Positions 45,342-54,302 of a stretch of DNA of 64,000 bases are shown in pieces (the stretch's first letter is position 1; every line of letters starts with the position of its first letter). The DNA is from a virus. The notes beneath the pieces are model-generated. The model did no database searches. It was given only the letters and a program-made list of their open reading frames with translations, and had not been told where the DNA came from. The DNA lies in IMG/VR virus record IMGVR_UViG_3300030389_003255, positions 1 to 64,000 of that record. One strand, given 5' to 3'. The position numbers and the translations under genes were made by a program.

Positions 45342-45917
45342 TCAAAGGTTTCCAAAGACCTTTAGTTTTACAGTTCCCAAATCACCGGATTGTAGAGAAG
45401 CCGACAACAAAGCGGCTGAACCTGTGGTATATGCATAAAGGTAAAAGAAAGTCTTATCCGCAGAGATATCTCCTATAATGTAGTGGCAGTCGTGGTCAGA
45501 TTGACCCACTAATTCAACAGAAGTTATAGTGTCTAATCCAAAACTAGATGCTAAGATTTTTTCACCTGCATGAGTAAACTTTTCATTTCCTCCACCAGTA
45601 TCGGCCGTAACTGTTTGAGCAGTAGTTAAACCAGTAGCGGTTAGCGCAGTTATTTTAATAACATCGTCATTGTTATTTGCGGCTGAACCTTCTACAACAA
45701 CATGGTCGCCAACAACAAATCCATCATCCAAATAACTACCCGCATCTCTTGTGTAAGTTTGTAAAGCGGCAGTAATAGTTTGACTTGCCGCAGTAGCGGT
45801 TGTTCCTGTTCTGTAAGAAGAAATGGCTACACTACCCAATGCTATGTATTCATCACCAACGGCTCTAGGTTTAGTAAATCCCTTATGGTCGGGTAAAAGT
45901 GTTACAGTATTAGTCAC
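45342..45917 (-). CDS. minor capsid/decoration-like protein
   Basis: A 191-residue Thr/Ala/Gly-rich beta protein directly downstream of the major capsid gene, the normal place for a capsid decoration or head-completion protein. No specific motif is recognised. Confidence 0.55.
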   Translation of the reverse strand: MTNTVTLLPDHKGFTKPRAVGDEYIALGSVAISSYRTGTTATAASQTITAALQTYTRDAGSYLDDGFVVGDHVVVEGSAANNNDDVIKITALTATGLTTAQTVTADTGGGNEKFTHAGEKILASSFGLDTITSVELVGQSDHDCHYIIGDISADKTFFYLYAYTTGSAALLSASLQSGDLGTVKLKVFGNL

Positions 45918-45927
45918 TTAAACCACC

Positions 45928-47310
45928 TCAAAGTAGATTTGTAATCTTACCCTGTCCTCTAAAGTATGAACAACCAACCTCACCAATAGTTCGGTAAAGT
46001 GCTTGGTTTCCTAGAGTTCCAACACCGAATGGGTTTCCGTTACTAATACCATCTTCAAAGTATTGAGTTGGTTTCATAACTGATAGCCACAAATGGTCAG
46101 TATCTAGAATCAACATATCAGAAAGTCCAGTAGATAGAGAGTGGTGCTTTGTTGATGGCATAGCCGCAACAGGAATTAGTGGGATATCGTAATAAGTAGA
46201 AACTCTAAATCCGACTTCTTGACCCTTTACACCACGAACACCATTTACGGTTGGCACAATTTCTTTACCATCCATGAATCTTTCTTGTGCTTGTAGCAAA
46301 TCACTCAATGTTTGTAGAGTATCATATCCAGTTAGTATAACCTTTGGAGAACCACCGTTTTGTCGAATTTCTCTTAGAGTTTGGTTAATCAAACTTAGAG
46401 TCAAAGACCTTTGGCCACTTGCTGAGTAAGTTCCATCATTTACAACTGCGTTCATGAAAGAAGAAGTTGTAGCGGCTCTATCACTGTTACCGAATAGAGT
46501 AGAAACTTCTGCTACACCATTTGTAGTGTCTGTATCATCGTATGTTCCGTTCTTAATCAAATCATTTGCTTTCATGTTCTGTAGTTCTTCGTTACTAGAA
46601 ATAACCTTTAGTAATGAAGTATAGTTTCTTTCAATTGTAGCAATTGTTGTTGTTACTCCGCCATCGAAGTCATAAACTTCTAGAGGCATAACTAGCATTT
46701 GGTTCTGAACTTCTGCATGGTGCTTACCCATATCTTCACGCATTTGCGCTCTAATGTCGCCAATACCATCATCAATTTGTGCAAGTTCCATAGCAAGTTC
46801 GCTGAACTCAAATTGATGTGCAATAATCTTTGGGCTTGTAAATAGTGTAGAATACTTTGGTGCAATAGAAAACAACCCATCAGCGTTAGTTCCTAGTTTA
46901 GCATTTTCAGGAACACCACCAATCAAATCGGGTCTTAGTGTGCTTGCTCCAATAAAGGCATCAGAATTAGCCCCTGTTCTTGCGCTTACATCTAGTGAAT
47001 TTCCACTACCACCAGCAGGTCTTTCTACCAATACTCTCCAACCACTTGAAACATATGGTCTCTTTGAAATAACTGAAAGTGCATTACATTCTCTGTTTAG
47101 CATTGACCAAACCTTTTGACCAAATACTCGGTTATATAAAGCGGCTCTATCTCCTATTGATGAAGTTCCGCTTCCTACTCCTAGTGTGGTATCATGGCCA
47201 CTGTGTAGTGCTTGAACTGCACCACTTTGTTTTAGCAATTGACCGCTAATGCCCGATAGTCCGTATGTCTGTCTTTCTAAATCTGCTATTGTGTTAATAT
47301 ATCCTGTCAT
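45928..47310 (-). CDS. major capsid protein (HK97-like fold)
   Basis: A 460-residue protein right after the protease-scaffold, the standard place for the HK97-fold capsid protein. Helix E-type segments (E-D-M-G-K-H-H-A-E-V-Q-N near 190), a P-domain strand pattern, and a C-terminal domain with I-L-D-T-D-H-L-W are compatible with the fold. Composition is richer in Ala/Gly/Asn than its neighbours, normal for a capsid. Assignment combines length, order and composition. Confidence 0.85.
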   Translation of the reverse strand: MTGYINTIADLERQTYGLSGISGQLLKQSGAVQALHSGHDTTLGVGSGTSSIGDRAALYNRVFGQKVWSMLNRECNALSVISKRPYVSSGWRVLVERPAGGSGNSLDVSARTGANSDAFIGASTLRPDLIGGVPENAKLGTNADGLFSIAPKYSTLFTSPKIIAHQFEFSELAMELAQIDDGIGDIRAQMREDMGKHHAEVQNQMLVMPLEVYDFDGGVTTTIATIERNYTSLLKVISSNEELQNMKANDLIKNGTYDDTDTTNGVAEVSTLFGNSDRAATTSSFMNAVVNDGTYSASGQRSLTLSLINQTLREIRQNGGSPKVILTGYDTLQTLSDLLQAQERFMDGKEIVPTVNGVRGVKGQEVGFRVSTYYDIPLIPVAAMPSTKHHSLSTGLSDMLILDTDHLWLSVMKPTQYFEDGISNGNPFGVGTLGNQALYRTIGEVGCSYFRGQGKITNLL

Positions 47311-47311
47311 C

Positions 47312-48607
47312 TTAATAACCTCCTACCATTTTGTGAATCTCTGACCAATCCATTTCAGCCAAATCTTCCATACTTGGGAGTTCTTCTTCTGCCGCCTTTT
47401 GTGCCTTTAGAATTGTTTCTTTTTCAGCAGTCAAAGACTTTCTTAATTGAGTAAACTCATCTTTTAGAGATGCTATTTCGGCTTGAGCATCATATTGTGA
47501 CTTTGCCAAAATATTTTCTCGATTTGCTCTTTCTGCGTTAAATCTTGCATTAAATTGCTTTTCTAAATTACTTAGAGCAATTTCTTCTAGTTGCTCTTGT
47601 CGATAAGACTCATATGCTTTCTCGATATTTAGGTTAGAAAGGTTTAGTGTATCTAATTCATCATTGTTAAATGCTTTAACAACAGGAAGTCCACTTGGCT
47701 TAGGATTGCCATTATCAATAACAATTCTATCAGCAGGTTCTCCAATTTCGACACCTGCTCCGTCCAATGTAGCAACATAGGCTTTATCTGCCATTTTGTC
47801 ACCATATGCACCTCTTTCCATGTCATCAGTAGGGACATCTTGCATTCTTTCCATGTTTTTCATCCTTTCCATGTCTTTCATCCTTTCCATGTCCTTCATA
47901 GATTCCTTTTCTTCATCCATGTTTTCCATCATATTCTCATCTTCCATAGACTCTTTCATGGATTCTTTATCCTCCATCATTTCAGTGTCCATCATTTCGG
48001 CTTCTTCTTTTCGTAGCGTATTGACTTGCTCCATTAGAGTGTCAAGTTCCGCCAATGCTTTTTCTAACTTGCTCATATTTTTCACCTGTTTATCTTGCTT
48101 TAAAATATCAAATCTTGCTTCGGGATTTATTCCTTTTTCACAAATTGTTACCTCATGCAATTCCAGTTTGCTTATTTCATTGTAATCTCCTAACTCCGGA
48201 TGACTTTTCTTTACTTTTTGTAATGCCTGTCCTCCTATGCTAAATGACCTCAATGAACCTTTTCTTACGCCTCTTCCTATTTCTTTGGCTTTTTCTATAT
48301 CATCTCTTAACTTAATTACTACGAAGAAACCAACATCATCTACTTCTGTTTTCCACAATCTCCCCGTTTTATCTCGATATGATTTTACTACTTCTCCAAC
48401 TTGAACATTTGAGTGATTTGTCATTACATTTCTAAACTTTGGATTTTGCATATACTTCTCTACTGCTTCTTCTAAAGCCTTTAGTGTAATTAAATCGTTT
48501 TGTTTATCCACGATTTCTATGCTTGCATATCCTCCAATCATCAAGTCTTGATTACTTTTTAAGATGCTAAAGTCGTTGGCTCTATTACTTATCACCGCAG
48601 AACTCAT
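47312..48607 (-). CDS. prohead protease fused to scaffold
   Basis: A 431-residue fusion. The first 170 residues are the prohead serine protease, with catalytic H65 in M-T-N-H-S and S121/S123 in S-L-R-S-F-S. A long, charged, Met-rich helical scaffold follows, with tandem M-K-D-M-E-R repeats near residues 236-260. The C-terminus carries W421-S-E-I-H-K-M-V428, a motif also ending the 51,414 gene and resembling the N-terminal tags of the basic cassette. Scaffold C-termini commonly bind the coat protein, so this motif may be the coat-binding site. Confidence 0.88.
   Translation of the reverse strand: MSSAVISNRANDFSILKSNQDLMIGGYASIEIVDKQNDLITLKALEEAVEKYMQNPKFRNVMTNHSNVQVGEVVKSYRDKTGRLWKTEVDDVGFFVVIKLRDDIEKAKEIGRGVRKGSLRSFSIGGQALQKVKKSHPELGDYNEISKLELHEVTICEKGINPEARFDILKQDKQVKNMSKLEKALAELDTLMEQVNTLRKEEAEMMDTEMMEDKESMKESMEDENMMENMDEEKESMKDMERMKDMERMKNMERMQDVPTDDMERGAYGDKMADKAYVATLDGAGVEIGEPADRIVIDNGNPKPSGLPVVKAFNNDELDTLNLSNLNIEKAYESYRQEQLEEIALSNLEKQFNARFNAERANRENILAKSQYDAQAEIASLKDEFTQLRKSLTAEKETILKAQKAAEEELPSMEDLAEMDWSEIHKMVGGY
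47842..47900 (-). repeat. 18-bp tandem repeats in the scaffold gene
   Basis: About three copies of an 18-bp unit encode the hexapeptide M-(K)-(D/N)-M-E-R in the scaffold coiled region. The unit is nearly identical between copies, so recent slippage is likely. Confidence 0.7.
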
Positions 48608-48638
48608 ACCTCTCGTTTTAATGATTTTAAACTTTCAC

Positions 48639-48646
48639 TATTTAAA
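48639..48646 (-). promoter_or_regulatory. candidate archaeal TATA box before protease-scaffold
   Basis: TTTAAATA on the minus strand sits 32 bases before the ATG at 48,607 in a 57-base gap, and GAGAGGT precedes the ATG. Spacing suggests a promoter with a leader of only a few bases, driving the head genes (protease, capsid, decoration). No clear BRE is seen. Confidence 0.4.
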
Positions 48647-48664
48647 GAACACGGTATTTTCTAT

Positions 48665-51154
48665 TTATTTTGGTATTTTCACAGAATTAAATTTATCTTC
48701 GTAAATATCCCAAATACCCTCATCTCCGGCTTTATCGGCAGGTTTTTGTTTATATCCAGTCCATGCTAGCCACATCTTTTTATCTTCAACAGGTAAATAT
48801 CTAATATGTAACTTAGTCTCAAATTTGTTACCTTCTAAGAAATATTCGTGATATCCATTTCTTTGTATTCCTAATTTTATCTTACCGTAATCAATGGTTT
48901 TTTTGTTTTGAACATTTTCTGAAACCTCAGCAGGGTATTTTCCCGCCGCACCAAATAAATCAAACAGTTCTTTTTCATCGTCAATCTCAATAGTCCAATG
49001 TAAATTTTTATCTTTTAATCTAATTGAAAATTGTATATTATTATCTTCTCTAAGTGATATTTTGAATTCACCCTCTCTATATTTTTCAGGAGTTTCATAT
49101 TTTTTAATTTCGTCTGCACCAAATTTAAATTCGGGGTCTGCTTTTATTTTATTATTCTGTCCTTCTAATATCGGTTCTCGCTGAACAGCCCAATCTCTTA
49201 GTTTGTTTTGTTTAGCATCTAGTATATCTTGATACAAACTCCTATGATTAGTTATTAAGAATTCATGTAGTTGTCGAGTTGTCTGCTCTCCCTTCTTAGT
49301 TAGGAATTGATGAATAGCCGCAGTAAGTTCTCCCTGTTTTGTTTTCATTATCTCTATTGCCTTGCTTTTCCACATATCTAAATCTGCTAAAGCATTCTTT
49401 GACATTAAATTGTTTTCTTCAAAGCCATACAGGGTAAAACCATTCATATCGTATTTGAGAATAGCAGTAGTTTCTCCATGAACATAATCTGTTACCTTGA
49501 TTCCTTTTTCCAATGCTGAAACATCATAGTTCAAAGACTTCTTTGTGTCTTTAGCAAGCATGGCTAAAGTAACTAATTTATCCGGATATTCTACTTCCGG
49601 AACTTCGATTACCTTAGCAGAAAATAAAGAGTAGCCGTTAGCCGTTTTCTTAACTTCATCTACCTTTACTCTAATAATATCCCCAACATCAACCGCTATC
49701 TTAGTGTTTAGTGCTTTACCTACATTTAGATATCTTGTATCATCTATTTCAACAGTATTAGGTATATCATCTAGTATTGGGCCAACTCCTACACTATAAG
49801 AATGCAAGCCACTTTTTGTCTTAGTTTTGCTAAGAACCACTACATCTAAATCTACAAACTTCTTCCATTTGACCCACTTAGGATTCTTTTTAGTTCCCAC
49901 ATAATATATTGAAGTAATGTCTTTTATCATGACTCCTTCCGCAGTAGGAATATCCATTATGTCTTTAGAGTATTCTGCTACCTCCTTAATTGAATCAGCA
50001 AAGCGAGTATCTTTCTTTGAGGGGAAAAGCAGAACATCAGAAGAGTGCTGTGAATAATTATTAAACAAAGTCCTAATTCTACTATCTAATTCTTCTTCTA
50101 ATAACATTTGAGAATCGTGTCTCATAATATCAAAGACATGGGCTTTTAGAGTGGCTTCAGGATATTTATTTTTAAACACATGAGCAATTGTATCAGCCCG
50201 ATGCAGTGCTTCTTTACCATCAAATAAAATCAATTCTGCATCTAAAATACACTCTCCGAAGTGTTTTGCTTTTAATTCTTTAACTATGTCTTTACACTTT
50301 TCAGTAATATCCTTTTCATTATATGAGTATATCTTTACATTACCGTCTATCTTATGCAGTTGTATTCTCATACCGTCATACTTTTCTTGAACAATATATT
50401 CTCCACTAAATCCTTTTAGTTCGTTCATATCATTTATCTCAAATATTCTATACATTGGTTTGTTGGGAATAATAAAGTCGCTTTGGGCTTTTTCTGCTTT
50501 CTTCATATCAATATCTAAAAGTTCATCCCAATCTTCTTCACTGTGTTGTGAAAAGTAAATTAACTCTAACATATCCATAGCGGCTTTAACTTTGGATTTG
50601 ACTTTTTTAGAATCTTTATCATCACCATAGTTTTCTATTATGTATAGTGCTACATCATCCGGTTCTAAATCTAGTCCTGCTAGTCCATCGGTTAAAGTAT
50701 CCTCTTCCATATCTTTTATTTGTAGGGTTTCTTTTCCTAGCGCATGAGTGTTATCTCTGATAGCATAATGAACAAACTTAACCATAGATTCAGGATTATC
50801 TAGTAACTCTTCTAAGACACCCTCTCCAAATCTTTTGGCAAATGGGTCTATAACGACATCCGATTTATATCTAATAAGTTTAATATCTTCATAAAGTTCT
50901 CTTGCTTGAGGAGATGTGGGGTCACTAACATCTTGATGTTCTAATAGATTTCTTTCTATAAAGTTCTTTAATTCTCTGCCTGCTATATCTAAGTCATCAT
51001 AAGATTCTCTAACTTGCTCTACAGCCTTTCTCCATTTGTGACCGTATTCTTTAGGGTCACTATTAGCCGATAAGAAAGCAACTCTAGATATCTCAAATAA
51101 TTTTACTAACTCTACCGAAGGACGCTTATCCTTTTCTAAAGAGCCGAGTTTCAA
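48665..51154 (-). CDS. second ATP-dependent DNA ligase, large, in the virion module
   Basis: An 829-residue protein. Residues 1-230 form an unfamiliar helical region. The nucleotidyltransferase core has K258 in E-K-Y-D-G-M-R, motif III D305-A-E, motif IV E-G-V-M-I-K and motif V W-V-K-W-K, then an OB fold to about residue 520. The rest holds extra domains; the last 130 residues (I-Q-F-S-I-R-L, then E-G-N-K-F) recall the LigD 3'-phosphoesterase fold but lack its histidine pair. Its place beside the scaffold suggests it may be packaged or act in DNA repair at entry. Confidence 0.85.
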   Translation of the reverse strand: MKLGSLEKDKRPSVELVKLFEISRVAFLSANSDPKEYGHKWRKAVEQVRESYDDLDIAGRELKNFIERNLLEHQDVSDPTSPQARELYEDIKLIRYKSDVVIDPFAKRFGEGVLEELLDNPESMVKFVHYAIRDNTHALGKETLQIKDMEEDTLTDGLAGLDLEPDDVALYIIENYGDDKDSKKVKSKVKAAMDMLELIYFSQHSEEDWDELLDIDMKKAEKAQSDFIIPNKPMYRIFEINDMNELKGFSGEYIVQEKYDGMRIQLHKIDGNVKIYSYNEKDITEKCKDIVKELKAKHFGECILDAELILFDGKEALHRADTIAHVFKNKYPEATLKAHVFDIMRHDSQMLLEEELDSRIRTLFNNYSQHSSDVLLFPSKKDTRFADSIKEVAEYSKDIMDIPTAEGVMIKDITSIYYVGTKKNPKWVKWKKFVDLDVVVLSKTKTKSGLHSYSVGVGPILDDIPNTVEIDDTRYLNVGKALNTKIAVDVGDIIRVKVDEVKKTANGYSLFSAKVIEVPEVEYPDKLVTLAMLAKDTKKSLNYDVSALEKGIKVTDYVHGETTAILKYDMNGFTLYGFEENNLMSKNALADLDMWKSKAIEIMKTKQGELTAAIHQFLTKKGEQTTRQLHEFLITNHRSLYQDILDAKQNKLRDWAVQREPILEGQNNKIKADPEFKFGADEIKKYETPEKYREGEFKISLREDNNIQFSIRLKDKNLHWTIEIDDEKELFDLFGAAGKYPAEVSENVQNKKTIDYGKIKLGIQRNGYHEYFLEGNKFETKLHIRYLPVEDKKMWLAWTGYKQKPADKAGDEGIWDIYEDKFNSVKIPK

Positions 51155-51168
51155 AACAACCCCGCCCT

Positions 51169-51417
51169 TTAGAACTCATATGTATCTCCGGCTTGGCCGT
51201 AACCTACATTTGTTCCTTCTTTTTGACTTTCTGGAACATTTTCCTCTTCTTTTGCTTTAGGTCTTTTTAGTTTCACTGCTTCATTTTTATCTTCAGAGGG
51301 AAGCCTATTATTATCTGTAAGAGATTGATGTAGTATTTCTTTAACCTCTTTAGCCTTCTCTATGGTCATAGAAATGACTCTTTCTTCCTTTGTTACTCTT
51401 TCCGGCATATACATCAT
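51169..51417 (-). CDS. small charged hypothetical protein
   Basis: An 82-residue, highly charged helical protein with Lys and Glu clusters. It overlaps the stop of the W-S-E-I-H-K-tagged gene by four bases. No family recognised. Confidence 0.5.
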   Translation of the reverse strand: MMYMPERVTKEERVISMTIEKAKEVKEILHQSLTDNNRLPSEDKNEAVKLKRPKAKEEENVPESQKEGTNVGYGQAGDTYEF

Positions 51418-51644
51418 CCCATACTGTCTACCATTTTATGAATTTCGCTCCATTCCATGCCACTTACTTCTTCCTTAGTATCTATTACTTTCATTGTAGG
51501 AGATGGGCTATCAACAACAACAAAACCGGATTTCATTAATAGATTATCGTCATTGTAAACCGTTCTTTCTAAGTTTTCTATCTTAGCAGTAAGGGCTTTT
51601 ATTATTTCAAGTAGTTCTTTATTAATTGATTCTTCTTCACTCAT
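51414..51644 (-). CDS. small coiled-coil protein with C-terminal W-S-E-I-H-K-M-V tag
   Basis: The start is ATG 51,644 after GGTGAG. The 76-residue product has a short coiled-coil (about 8-30) and ends in E-W-S-E-I-H-K-M-V, an exact match to the end of the protease-scaffold (W-S-E-I-H-K-M-V). The shared motif suggests the same binding partner, most likely the coat protein. It may be a minor scaffold or an internal head protein. Confidence 0.65.
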   Translation of the reverse strand: MSEEESINKELLEIIKALTAKIENLERTVYNDDNLLMKSGFVVVDSPSPTMKVIDTKEEVSGMEWSEIHKMVDSMG

Positions 51645-52002
51645 CTTTCTCACCTTTTCTTTTTGGATAAACTAAATCTCTAATCTGTCTATAAAGCAGT
51701 TCATACTCTTTACGAAGTTTCGTAGCAGTGGCGACTATATCAATATTCCTTTCATCCATTGACTTAACCTTTTTATTTAATTTTTTATCGGCTTTGGTAA
51801 AATCTAAGCCATCAATCATCTCTAATAAATCGCCTAATTTGGTAAAATCTTGACCAAAAAATTCAGTTGGTTCAGCCGCTTGTAATGTTTTCTTTAATTT
51901 CTTTTTCTGTTTAGGGTTCAAAGAGTCTAATATATTTTGAGACTTCTTTTCCTCTTTAGATATATCGAATGTTTTTCCCTCTTCATAATAATCCCATGTC
52001 AT
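51637..52002 (-). CDS. hypothetical head-module protein
   Basis: A 121-residue helical, Lys-rich protein. It begins M-T-W-D-Y-Y, which shares only the first three residues with the tagged family. No domain recognised. It overlaps the next gene by eight bases. Confidence 0.55.
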   Translation of the reverse strand: MTWDYYEEGKTFDISKEEKKSQNILDSLNPKQKKKLKKTLQAAEPTEFFGQDFTKLGDLLEMIDGLDFTKADKKLNKKVKSMDERNIDIVATATKLRKEYELLYRQIRDLVYPKRKGEKDE

Positions 52003-52027
52003 TTTATCAATCTCCTTTTAGCCTTCT

Positions 52028-52360
52028 TTAATTCATCTTCGCAAGTTCTCTTAACTGAACTAATAACGGATTAAAATCATTTTGTAGTTTATTTTGTAAT
52101 TTCGACTCATCTCCCATATAGGAATTTTCATAATAGTCTATTAGGTCATATGCCTCTTCAAGAACTTCTTGAAATTTTCTTCCACGCTCAGTTTGAAAAA
52201 ATCCCTCTTTTTCCTCATTTACAAAATCTCCATAATCATCTAATATGGCTCTTTTTTTAGAGAATAATTTATTCCTTTTTCCTGCCACTTCGGGCATAAA
52301 TCTCCTTGCATCTGATATTGCGTCTCTTGTGCTTATTTTTATAATATCTTTCCATGTCAT
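52028..52360 (-). CDS. tagged small basic protein (M-T-W-K-D-I-I-K)
   Basis: A 110-residue helical protein beginning with the tag M-T-W-K-D-I-I-K. The rest is charged and not recognised. The ribosome site AAAGGGATTG lies before the start. It is the member of the tagged group closest to the capsid genes. Confidence 0.6.
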   Translation of the reverse strand: MTWKDIIKISTRDAISDARRFMPEVAGKRNKLFSKKRAILDDYGDFVNEEKEGFFQTERGRKFQEVLEEAYDLIDYYENSYMGDESKLQNKLQNDFNPLLVQLRELAKMN

Positions 52361-52364
52361 TTTA

Positions 52365-54068
52365 TCAATCCCTTTTATCTAACATATTTCTAACTATATT
52401 TATCTGTTCTTGTAAAGAATCAAATCTAGTATTTACTCTGTCTACTAACTCTCCAATAAGTCTAACTTCTTTAGGGGTAGTATCTCCTATTCCTGCTCCT
52501 ACTTTTCCATACATATTCAGGTCTAGACTTACACTCTTTTCGGCGTTTCCTATCCACTCTTCTAAAGACTGTTCATTTTCTTTGTTTAGTTGTCTTAATA
52601 TTCTGTCTATTTCCTTTATTCCCTGTGCGGCAAGTTTTACTTTGTTGCCTAAAGTCACTTGGGCTTGGAATATCTCTTGGTCTCCTGTATATTCTCCAAT
52701 CAGACCCCTAGCGTTACGAAATAGTGGCCTATATTTTTCTACAGTTTTTAATTTAGTTTCTATTTCTGCAAGTCTTTCTTTTTCTATTTTCAACTGACCT
52801 TCTATTTCTCTTTGAATGTCTTTTCTTGCTTCCTGTAATATTTCCGGCTGTGCAGACTGAAGTTCTTCCAACATATCTTCTATCTGTTTTTTGGTTAATC
52901 TTCTAGAAGTGCCTCCTAATTTTACTCTAACTGCTCCCTCGGCCTCTTCAACTAACTGTCGCCTTGGGTCTGATTTTCTCAACTCCCTTTTTTTCTTAGC
53001 ATCTCTTTTGTATCTCTCTAATCTAGCAGTTTCTTTTTTTCTTTCTCGTTCAATGCTTTCTGCTATCTTTCGTTGCTGTTCTTCTTCTTCAGGAGTTTTA
53101 TCCCTCTTAGGTTTTTTACCAAGGGCTTCTCTAAACTTACTATCATCTACTAATGTCCTATCTGTATCATCGGAAGCAATATCCGGTAGTCTCTGCGCCA
53201 CATATTCAGCAACTTTTCTTTGAACAGTAGAATAGGCTAAGGTCAGAGCCTTCATTCTTCTTTCAATTAGTATTTCTAAGTCAGCGTCCTTTAGAGTATC
53301 TAAATCATCAATCTGTTTAGTTAGTAATTCTTTAGCACTCATAAGTTCACTAAAAGCAAACATGCTCCTATTTAACGAATTAAGCATGTCCTGTTGTATT
53401 TCCCTTTGTCTAACTATTCCACCGGTAGGGTCGCCAATAACTATGGAACTAAGAAGTCTATTCAGTTGTTGTCTACTTTTAGGTTTATCAATTAAAGAAG
53501 GAGGTATTTCACCGTTAAATCTTCTAGTATATAGCCCCTGTAAAAAAGTTAGAAAATCTTCGTCTGCACCTAGTTCGGTATATTCCCGTTGTAGTTTTTT
53601 AACATCTACTAATTCAGAACTATCGCCTTCTCCCAATCTAAACTTTCCATCAATAATAAATTCTTCATAAGGTTGCTCCATCAAAAGATTTCTTCTACTC
53701 TGTAAAAATACCAACTTGTCGATAATGATATTTATATTGGCCTTACTTATTTTCTTGAAAGTATTTCTAGACATTATATCATAAATTCCATCTTCTACTG
53801 TTCCTCTTTCCTTTATATTTTTCATGTCTTGTAGATATTGATTAAGGACTCTAATATCTCTAGCGGGTTTTCTTCTCCGCTTTTTAGCCATATCGGTCTT
53901 TAGCCTTTCAGCCGCTTCCTCTACCTCAGTTTGTTTAGTTCTATCTTCTAAAGGGTCGAGTCCCTCACTAAAATCTTCTTCTAATTTTTTATCTTCTTCT
54001 AAGTCTCTTGCTATTTCGTCAGGTATGAAGTCATCATCCTCATCTTCCTGTTTGAAAAACAAAGTCAT
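52365..54068 (-). CDS. long coiled-coil protein of the head module
   Basis: A 567-residue, highly charged protein with a strongly acidic N-terminus (about 1-45) and long coiled coils (about 310-460 and 530-560). No enzyme motif. It lies between the portal and the tagged genes. It may be a portal-associated or internal core protein. Confidence 0.55.
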   Translation of the reverse strand: MTLFFKQEDEDDDFIPDEIARDLEEDKKLEEDFSEGLDPLEDRTKQTEVEEAAERLKTDMAKKRRRKPARDIRVLNQYLQDMKNIKERGTVEDGIYDIMSRNTFKKISKANINIIIDKLVFLQSRRNLLMEQPYEEFIIDGKFRLGEGDSSELVDVKKLQREYTELGADEDFLTFLQGLYTRRFNGEIPPSLIDKPKSRQQLNRLLSSIVIGDPTGGIVRQREIQQDMLNSLNRSMFAFSELMSAKELLTKQIDDLDTLKDADLEILIERRMKALTLAYSTVQRKVAEYVAQRLPDIASDDTDRTLVDDSKFREALGKKPKRDKTPEEEEQQRKIAESIERERKKETARLERYKRDAKKKRELRKSDPRRQLVEEAEGAVRVKLGGTSRRLTKKQIEDMLEELQSAQPEILQEARKDIQREIEGQLKIEKERLAEIETKLKTVEKYRPLFRNARGLIGEYTGDQEIFQAQVTLGNKVKLAAQGIKEIDRILRQLNKENEQSLEEWIGNAEKSVSLDLNMYGKVGAGIGDTTPKEVRLIGELVDRVNTRFDSLQEQINIVRNMLDKRD

Positions 54069-54077
54069 TTAATCACC

Positions 54078-54302
54078 TTAGAATGGAATATTTTCTTTTT
54101 TTCCTCTCTGTTTAGGTGGAAGAGTTATCACATCGGGGATATCCGCACTACTAGGCCTTGGTTTTGGTGTAGTGTCTTTTGGCAGTCCTACACTAAAATC
54201 TCTATTTTTAGTAGTCTTTCTACTTTCGTTGTTATTAGCGGCTCTCACCTGTGCCAACTCTTTTCTTAGTCTTATTTCTTTTTGTCTATTATCTTCGGTC
54301 AT
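54078..54302 (-). CDS. small basic/polar hypothetical protein
   Basis: A 74-residue protein, charged N-terminal helix and Pro/Lys-rich tail, likely disordered. It overlaps the portal stop by four bases. No family recognised. Confidence 0.5.
   Translation of the reverse strand: MTEDNRQKEIRLRKELAQVRAANNNESRKTTKNRDFSVGLPKDTTPKPRPSSADIPDVITLPPKQRGKKENIPF

Noticed and set aside
51637-52002. Protein starting M-T-W-D-Y-Y as a member of the tag family
   Set aside because: Only the first three residues agree; the I-(L/I)-K part is missing.
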